Origin: Cudoniella acicularis
Taxonomy: Eukaryota; Ascomycota; Leotiomycetes; Helotiales; Helotiaceae
DNA: 25,970 nt
Direction of reading: 5' to 3'
Assembly (NCBI GenBank): GCA_013054445.1
Contig: JAAMPI010000782.1
Coordinates: forward strand, 1 to 25,970
In this document: in pieces, positions 19,901 through 25,970 of the stretch
How positions within the stretch are numbered: the first letter of the stretch is position 1
How the letters are laid out: each line of letters starts with the position of its first letter
The notes under the pieces: model-generated
Database searches by the model: none
Seen by the model: only the letters and a program-made list of their open reading frames with translations
Told to the model about the DNA's origin: nothing
Translations under genes and position numbers: made by a program

Positions 19901-22476
19901 TACAACTCGAGGCTTAGTACAACTACTACTACCTCTATAAAATATTCATGGTGGGCTGGAATGGTCTGAAAAATACGATGTAAGCTCGCTGTATCCTCCT
20001 GGTGATGTGCGTGCTGTTATTTGTTTTAACTCTTAACCTCCGTATTTCACCTTTTTACTTTTCGGTGTTTCGCAATCAAATCAAACATTAAATATAGATT
20101 ACAAACACTATCACGAGTTAGTGCAACTCAAGACAACGAAAGCAAGAATTCATCGTCCAACGAGTTCCAGTAACGTCCCTAACTCCCGATTCTTAGGTCA
20201 CACTATGCGTTGTGGCATCCGTGCTGCGTGAAAGACTAGAACCTCAGGATATTGGAGAGGTTTTATACTATCTTCTACCTTTACAATGATTGAATGTTTT
20301 GGGAGATCGGCTTCACTTCTTATTTTCATGAATTTAATTATACAAAAGTCCAAGGAAAGCATTTATGCCACGCCCTTATTTTTCACCTCTACACTTCGTT
20401 TTCGTTCCAAAGTTGCGTGCCCAAAATTTTGTGATTCTTCCTAGAAATTGTCTTATAAATTCTAACTGAAGATTGCTAAATCACAGAGCCGAATTCATAC
20501 ACAGCATATCAGGTCCGGAATGTCGTATTATTGCGAGCAAGAGGGGTTAATGGCGTTGAAGTAGGAGCCTACGAGGTGGGAAGTCGGGATTGAAATTAGT
20601 GATGATATAAATGTATGAGTTACTTCAGATGCCGAGGTGGCGATTTCCATTTTGATGCGTGGATTTCCGGTAAAGTGGGAGGTTACTGTTATTTATTTAT
20701 TTATTTATCTTCTCGCTAGTATTTAAATTATATATTACAACTTTAAACACACGCGAGTGGTGTAAAACAATTTAAAAATCAAAAGCGCACCGAGATCTTT
20801 AACGGCTCTAATTAAAGAACCAAACTTCAGTTCTCCAAATTTCCGGATTTCTGCCTCCTCTCTAGTAGGTGGAACATATCAAGGCGCTCCGGACTAAAAC
20901 ACCTCCACAACAGTTGCTTTTATCCGCACTTTTTCTTATCAAAAAAAAAGTGTTCGCGAGCTTTGAAGTAGAATCGTAAACACAAGAGGGTAAGGGTATA
21001 AAGACGGATCTATAGAAGTCCGTCCCTTGAAAGATCCCCTTAAAAATGCAAGTTTTACCACCACCCTGTGAACTTGAATTCCTGTGAGGTCGAGGTACTT
21101 GCAGAAGGCCTGAAGTCTATTCACGGATGTTCTTGTTGATTTCAACTCTTCCGGAACTAGTGAGGTTTATCTATATTTCTTTGTGTAGGTGGAAGAGATT
21201 TGCTAGTGGGTGAGGACTTGATGCTATTTAGGTAATTATATAGAAGCTATTAAATATAAGAACTATTTCTTCAAGTTCATGTGAGTTTCTAGTGAACTGG
21301 CATGTTTGCTGTCGAGTGTGTTTGTGCTGTCACTTTTTATCTCCACTTTCCCCGGTTTGAAAGATGTTATGAGAATTCACGTGGTTATAAATTAGAGAGT
21401 TGACATCGAAACAGGCTGTTGCCTGAGAAGATTTTGTAACAAGACTGTTAAGGCCTGAAAATAGCCACCGGCAACGACACAACACTTGCTGGTATTTCGT
21501 TGCAAAGCACTATGGAGTCGAGTTACTAAGAGGGGAATTATGAGGTCATAGCTGATATATATATACTTGGTGGTATATAAAGTGTAGCTCCCCTTTTCCT
21601 TATATGTCTTTCATTTTTCCTCTTAATATAATTTTGTTTCTCCTGCTTTGTCTTCGTTGCAGAAGACCTCTGTGGTTACCTGCGTGATTTTTGAGGCTGT
21701 TTGGTTGAATTTCCTTTACAACTTAATGCGGATGCACATTGAAAATGTTTGAAGTTCAAGTTTCGTGGCCCTCTCCCCCCTAAATTCCCCCTTAATTAAG
21801 CGAGTTCAGTCCCGCCTCCTGGATGCGCAAGGAGTATAAACAACCCCATGAATCCTCTGAGGAAAGTTACAAGCAAAGATAACCCCAAAAAGAGCAAATG
21901 CTCGAGAGTAAAACCGCCGGGTTAGAAGTATTCTGTAATTTGTAAAATCTTTTTTTGTTGTTAAACATTTTAGAATTTAAATAAAGTGTCACGGCTTTAG
22001 GGGTATGGATTTCAGTGCCATGTTTACTACAAATAGCTCCCTGCTGTCAATTTGCAATATGATGTTGTGGAGCACTTTGCTGTTGATTCCTCTTTTTGAT
22101 GTCGCACCAAGTCCCTTAAATCTCACTTTAATATTCCATTTCACCTCACATGATCACACCGACAGGCTCGCATTTCTGCGACTGCAATACAAAAAGCAGC
22201 TGGAAAAATCCCCAGGGTTTTTGTAGGAATAGGGAATCATGTATTCACTACCTTTATTCACGTTGCGCAGGCAATAAGAGTGAATCGTACGATGACTCAT
22301 AGAGAATACGCGACGGAATCAAGGAGGTACAAATAGCTAGCTTTGCGACTCCGTCTTTCTAGATCATCGATTAATACAACAACGTTTCCGACACTTAGGT
22401 GTACACCCCCTGTGATACCAACAGTTTTAGCCATAATATTCATGGTTCATGACTTGTTCATCAACGCTACTCGTGG
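19901..22476. other. AT-rich gene-free spacer, about 2.6 kb
   Basis: No gene is seen. Small ORFs at 20939-21145 (minus) and 22005-22226 (plus) have no domain features. The spacer includes a tetranucleotide ATTT repeat (listed separately), an A9 run at 20941-20949 and alternating TA tracts near 21555 and 21570. I looked for long direct or inverted terminal repeats and see none obvious by eye. Confidence 0.5.
20689..20708 (+). repeat. ATTT microsatellite
   Basis: Four perfect ATTT units followed by an imperfect fifth, in an AT-rich spacer. Ordinary simple repeat; only useful as a marker. Confidence 0.8.
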
Positions 22477-23628
22477 TCAACCAGACGGGCTACCAAGTTG
22501 TAAAAATACCATAAGCACGGCAGAGTACCTAAAAGTCGCCTTAGATCAGCACCAACTCTATTCAAAATTCCCACCTCCGGAACGAATAGGGAAAACTTAC
22601 GCAGCAGTAGCCGCCAACGTCTCAAACGGCTTCGCCGCCGTCGCATAACTCACCATTCCCAGAAACGTAACAATAAAAGTCGTAATAACCGCCAATTTAT
22701 AGCTATTATTCGGAATCGCCTGTAGAATCCACATGGGCGCAACGAGCATAACAGTGCCAATTCCCACAATAACCACCGTGATAAATCTATCAATCCGTTT
22801 GTCCGAGGTGTATGTTATGACATCTTTGTCGTATATTGGTAGTTCCGGTCCGGCTTTTTGCATCCATAAAGGGAGGATACGGAATTTACGGGACCGCTCG
22901 AGGAAACGGCGGAGAGGAGTTTTTTCTTTGGGGACGACGGAGATGAGGTCTTGGGTGTGGGTTAGATAGGCTTGTTCGTCGGTGGCTATTGCAACGTTGT
23001 CGTGGTTGTGGTGCCAATTCCGAAGGCTTTTCAGGTCTTGTCTGAAGGGTTGAGGGTACTTCTTGAGCTCGGTTTGTTGGAGTATAAATTCATCTTGTGG
23101 GGTTTAAAACGTGCGGGAAATTTAGGAGTGTTTGAACAACTTACTGTACTTGGCCAATTTTGTCGTTATTTTCTCAATCAATTCTGTTCGGTCCTCTCGA
23201 TCGTCTCTGAAAGACCCATTATGTAGATCTTCCGCATCCCTCCGGCTATATTGTGCATCAAGCTCTTCGAGATCAGCTTCTAGAACGGAAATCTGGTCTT
23301 GAAGGGCCAAAGTAATTCGTGTATTCAGCGATGCAAAATTTCGAACAATATAAAAGTCATTGTCGGAAGCAATAAATTCGGAATAGCCTTTGTAGCCAAT
23401 GTATTTCCAAGGTTTCCTCTCTATTTCTTCTTCTGTGAGTGGTGGTCCTTCAACTTCATTCACGCTTCTCATTGAAGTTGAGTCCCTTCTTGTGGATGGT
23501 GGTGAACTCGGTGCTGTAGATGCAAGAGATGACAACTCCACGCTCGTCGTTGGTGTTTTGACAGACACATTTTGAGATTTTCTGTCAGAAAATCCCACGT
23601 TGTCATGTCTGGGTGCGTTTGCCTGCAT
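22477..23628 (-). CDS. DUF6594 domain membrane protein (three exons)
   Basis: Exons on the minus strand: 23628-23145, 23093-22601, 22528-22477; coding length 1029 nt, 342 aa. Intron 1 (51 nt, 23144-23094) has donor GTAAGT and acceptor ACAAG; intron 2 (72 nt, 22600-22529) has donor GTAAGT and acceptor TTTTAG. Both keep frame and restore family-like sequence (LAKY-NEFILQQTELKKYP; ATAA-YSAVLMVFLQL). Residues 1-70 are Ser/Thr-rich. The DUF6594 core begins KPWKYIGYKGYSEFIASDND (72-91) and includes a coiled-coil-like stretch LALQDQISVLEADLEELDAQ and the block DLHNGSFRDDREDRTELI. Three C-terminal membrane helices lie at about 265-288, 293-315 and 318-338, so the long N-terminus is likely cytosolic. 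DUF6594 is widespread in fungi with no established function. Intact. Confidence 0.9.
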
Positions 23629-24199
23629 AATTTGATTGAAATGTTGCCCGGATAAGGTTATTATGAGCCGAAAACACTTGGTTGAAACTGGATATTTCTT
23701 TTCAAGTTGACGAGCTAAAGAATCTGTGACGTATAGCCTTGATTCAGTGATTTTGTTTCTGATTTGGGGCTATTTGGTACATACCTACCCACGCAGTAAG
23801 GCAGATTGGAAGGCAAACTGGCATACCCGATCAGTCGGCAGCCTGACTTGTGGATTTACTAGAAATATCATCCTTACCTGGGGTATTCAATGTCTCAATT
23901 GCCTCTGCATGCGACTATGTGTGAGGTCTTGAAAACGACCTTCCAAAGGATTCTTATTCTCTGCTCACGATGTCACAAAAAGAGAAGTGAGAATATACTC
24001 TATTTTCCACGTTATTCCCAAACTGGTCACCGACTGCGAAGTGCGCATGCATCATGCACCACAGCCCACCACAGCCTCACCCCCACCTCCAGGCTGAACA
24101 CTTTCTGACCACTCGACTTAACTTCTCGTCTCGAATTCCTCTAATGTTGAAGTAGAACATCCATCCATATTCTATTGTTCAATTCAAAAATCTATAACA
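23629..24199. promoter_or_regulatory. Shared divergent promoter region
   Basis: 571 bp between the start codons of two divergent genes (DUF6594 to the left, uncharacterised gene to the right). It should contain both promoters. Visible features are a C-rich CCACAGCCCACCACAGCCTC stretch (about 24058-24077) close to the right-hand gene and a GCGCATGCATCATGC word nearby (24042-24056). No coding sequence or recognised operator. Confidence 0.4.
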
Positions 24200-25815
24200 A
24201 TGTCGTCTACCGAACTTGTCACAGATTTAGGAGCTCTCACTGCCAAAGAGCGAGCTCGAATCATGCTCAAAGACTCGACCCGCGAGGCTGCAGTCATTGC
24301 AAAATCCGTTGATCGCCCTCTCCGATCAGAAAGCCCAGAAGCGCGTACCGTCGCCGGCCATGTTGACGTCGAACTGATAGAGCAACAAACGCTGAAGCAC
24401 CTCCACCTCCAAGATCCGATACAAAATCCAGCTCCAAGAAACGAGCGGACAAGGGGAAGGGAAAACAAATAAGAGGTTTCGGAAACGGTGGCGATAGCGA
24501 CTCCGACAGGGACGAAAAGAAGCCCAAGAAAACGGACGGCGGAGGCGCGGTAAAGAAGTCTTCAACCGTTGTTGATATCGGCGGCGCAGGTCCAAGTGAC
24601 AGAACATATGGGGGTCTTTCCGCAGAAGAGCTACAAGCGATGCAGCTTCGTCGCGCGATAAGGGTTATGGATCAACGGTGGGAAGCGTTTGAAAGTCATA
24701 ATCAAGAGTGCAAGTTGAGATCTCGGATGAGAGGACCGGTGCTCATCGCAATGACGGATTTGCCCTGCGCTTCTCTTGCGCCATCAGAAGATTTGCAACT
24801 CGACCTCTTGAAGTTCGAGAAATATATGGAGGAGTACAAGAAAGAAGCGCTGTTCGGTCATATAAGAGATCAGGGGATGCAGCACGATGAAACAGACAAA
24901 TTGAGGGTGGACTCGGGTGATGATCATCTGGAGGACGTGCTGTTGTCGGTTGAAGATTCATTCCTTGAGCGTTGCTCATATTTCGATGGCGCATCCACTA
25001 AAAGAGGATACTCTAAAGTGGCTCGGATGTCGCTCGTGATGAAGAATATGCAAGACACATTATGGGAAGAGGTCAAGGAAACGGATGAGGAAGAACAAGG
25101 TGTGGGTCAATTGGTTGCTCGATTTCTCGCATATCGCTGTCCTAGAGATAGGACCTTCAACCTGTTGGCCGAACAGTATTTTCGAATATTATCCCGGGAT
25201 CTCATGGAGGGAGTCGTTGCTCAAAGAAATGGATTTGATGTTCCAACTTTGACATTAGTTGAAGAACTCAAGGACTCGAGACGGGTAGAGGACGAATTGA
25301 CTCCTGAATACATCGACTGGGCGATATCCGTTCTTGACCACACTGAGCTTACAAAACGATGCAAAAACTGGTCACGAGATAAAGAACTGGAAGACTTCCT
25401 AGCCACGTTCAAGAATTGCAGGCAGAAATTTGTGGAGGACCCTGACGACACCACTAGTGAGACTGCCATCTCTCTAGTGCTTCTCAAAGGGAATAAGCTC
25501 GTCAACACTCAACCTGTGTCAAGCGAGGACTTGTCTCGAATGGGTTGGTATCGTCAGAATTTCCGCAGCGGGTTTTGGCGATATCAAGTGGATAGTGTAA
25601 ATTTACCGGTTGCTTGGCAGAAACGCTTAGGGATGGATGGCAAACTTACTGATGGGGAATTTAGGTTTGATGTGATCTTGAAAGTAAGAATGGATGGGGA
25701 GGTAATTGGAATATTGACGGGTGACGGAGATGTTGGGTGGAGTAGCGACTGGGATATGGTTGCCGAGTCTCTTAGAAATGTGAATGTATCTAGGCGTCAC
25801 TGGGCTCTGTCATAG
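24200..25815 (+). CDS. Uncharacterised fungal protein, frame broken once near 24370-24395
   Basis: ATG 24200 (context TAACAATG) begins MSSTELVTDLGALTAKERAR and stays open 90 codons. The second frame is open from 24367 to the stop at 25813-25815 and reads coherently well before its first ATG at 24640: TNAEAPPPPRSD, a Lys-rich SSSKKRADKGKGK stretch, an acidic SDSDRDEKK stretch, then TYGGLSAEELQAM. This suggests one gene of about 540 residues split by a one-base loss (or two-base gain) between 24367 and 24395; I found no GT-AG intron that would bridge it. The downstream part is mostly helical, with DDHLEDVLLSVEDSFLERCS and a C-terminal RMGWYRQNFRSGFWRYQ. No membrane segment, signal or known domain. 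If the frameshift is real, a 391-aa product from ATG 24640 is the alternative. Confidence 0.6.
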
Positions 25816-25970
25816 TCATCCTCTTACTATAGAAGGATCTTTCTTACGGCATTGGCGTTTCATCGTTGTTACTAGGAGATCTGTTATCAACACCTTACTA
25901 CTACTATAAATAAATCTTTAAAATAGTAAAAGAAAATATATATTATATATCTATTAAGAGAACGACGTAT
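25816..25970. other. AT-rich 3' flank to window end
   Basis: Probable 3' UTR and terminator of the preceding gene. It is AT-rich, with alternating TA/AT tracts at about 25937-25952. No gene seen. Confidence 0.5.

Noticed and set aside
19901..22476. Possible LTR or DNA transposon in the AT-rich spacer
   Set aside because: No terminal repeats, target-site duplication or transposase-like coding were visible by eye.
1..25970. tRNA, rRNA or CRISPR-like arrays
   Set aside because: No cloverleaf-like tRNA, rRNA signature or regular spaced repeats were recognised; a tRNAscan run would settle the tRNA question.

Overview
The window is nuclear DNA from a filamentous ascomycete, most likely a leotiomycete (Helotiales-like); that placement is inferred from gene content, not computed. 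The supporting signs are short GT-AG introns with CTAAC/CTGA-type branch sites, HET-domain genes, an SRPK-like kinase of a type that is expanded in such fungi, a DUF6594 membrane protein and long gene-poor spacers. Nothing looks bacterial, viral or organellar.

Layout from left to right: (1) 3-623, plus strand: C-terminal half of an epoxide hydrolase, cut by the window edge. (2) 1114-2580, plus: SRPK-like kinase pseudogene with three in-frame stops. (3) 2948-5243, minus: HET-domain pseudogene with several indels and two stops, preceded upstream by a three-copy degenerate tandem repeat (5422-5942). (4) 6363-8363, minus: intact chromatin assembly factor 1 large subunit, with one very short intron and a promoter carrying two ACGCGAAA boxes. 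(5) 8979-10106, minus: intact low-complexity protein of unknown function. (6) 10107-16489: 6.4 kb without a convincing gene, holding a small tandem repeat and a possible decayed minus-strand ORF chain. (7) 16490-19900, plus: a second, different HET-domain gene with a C-terminal membrane region, broken by about seven single-base shifts, three of them at runs of exactly eight identical bases. (8) 19901-22476: AT-rich spacer. (9) 22477-23628, minus: intact three-exon DUF6594 gene; both introns could be placed to the base. (10) 24200-25815, plus: uncharacterised gene with one apparent frameshift, divergent from the DUF6594 gene.

The genes do not form a pathway. Housekeeping chromatin genes (CAF-1 and neighbour) sit intact between decayed members of expanded families (kinase, HET x2). 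The most noteworthy signals are the way the two HET genes and the kinase are broken, the S-phase-type promoter of CAF-1, its 45-nt in-frame intron with stacked CAG acceptors, and the triplicated repeat upstream of the first HET gene. I did not find convincing evidence for a wholly new system.
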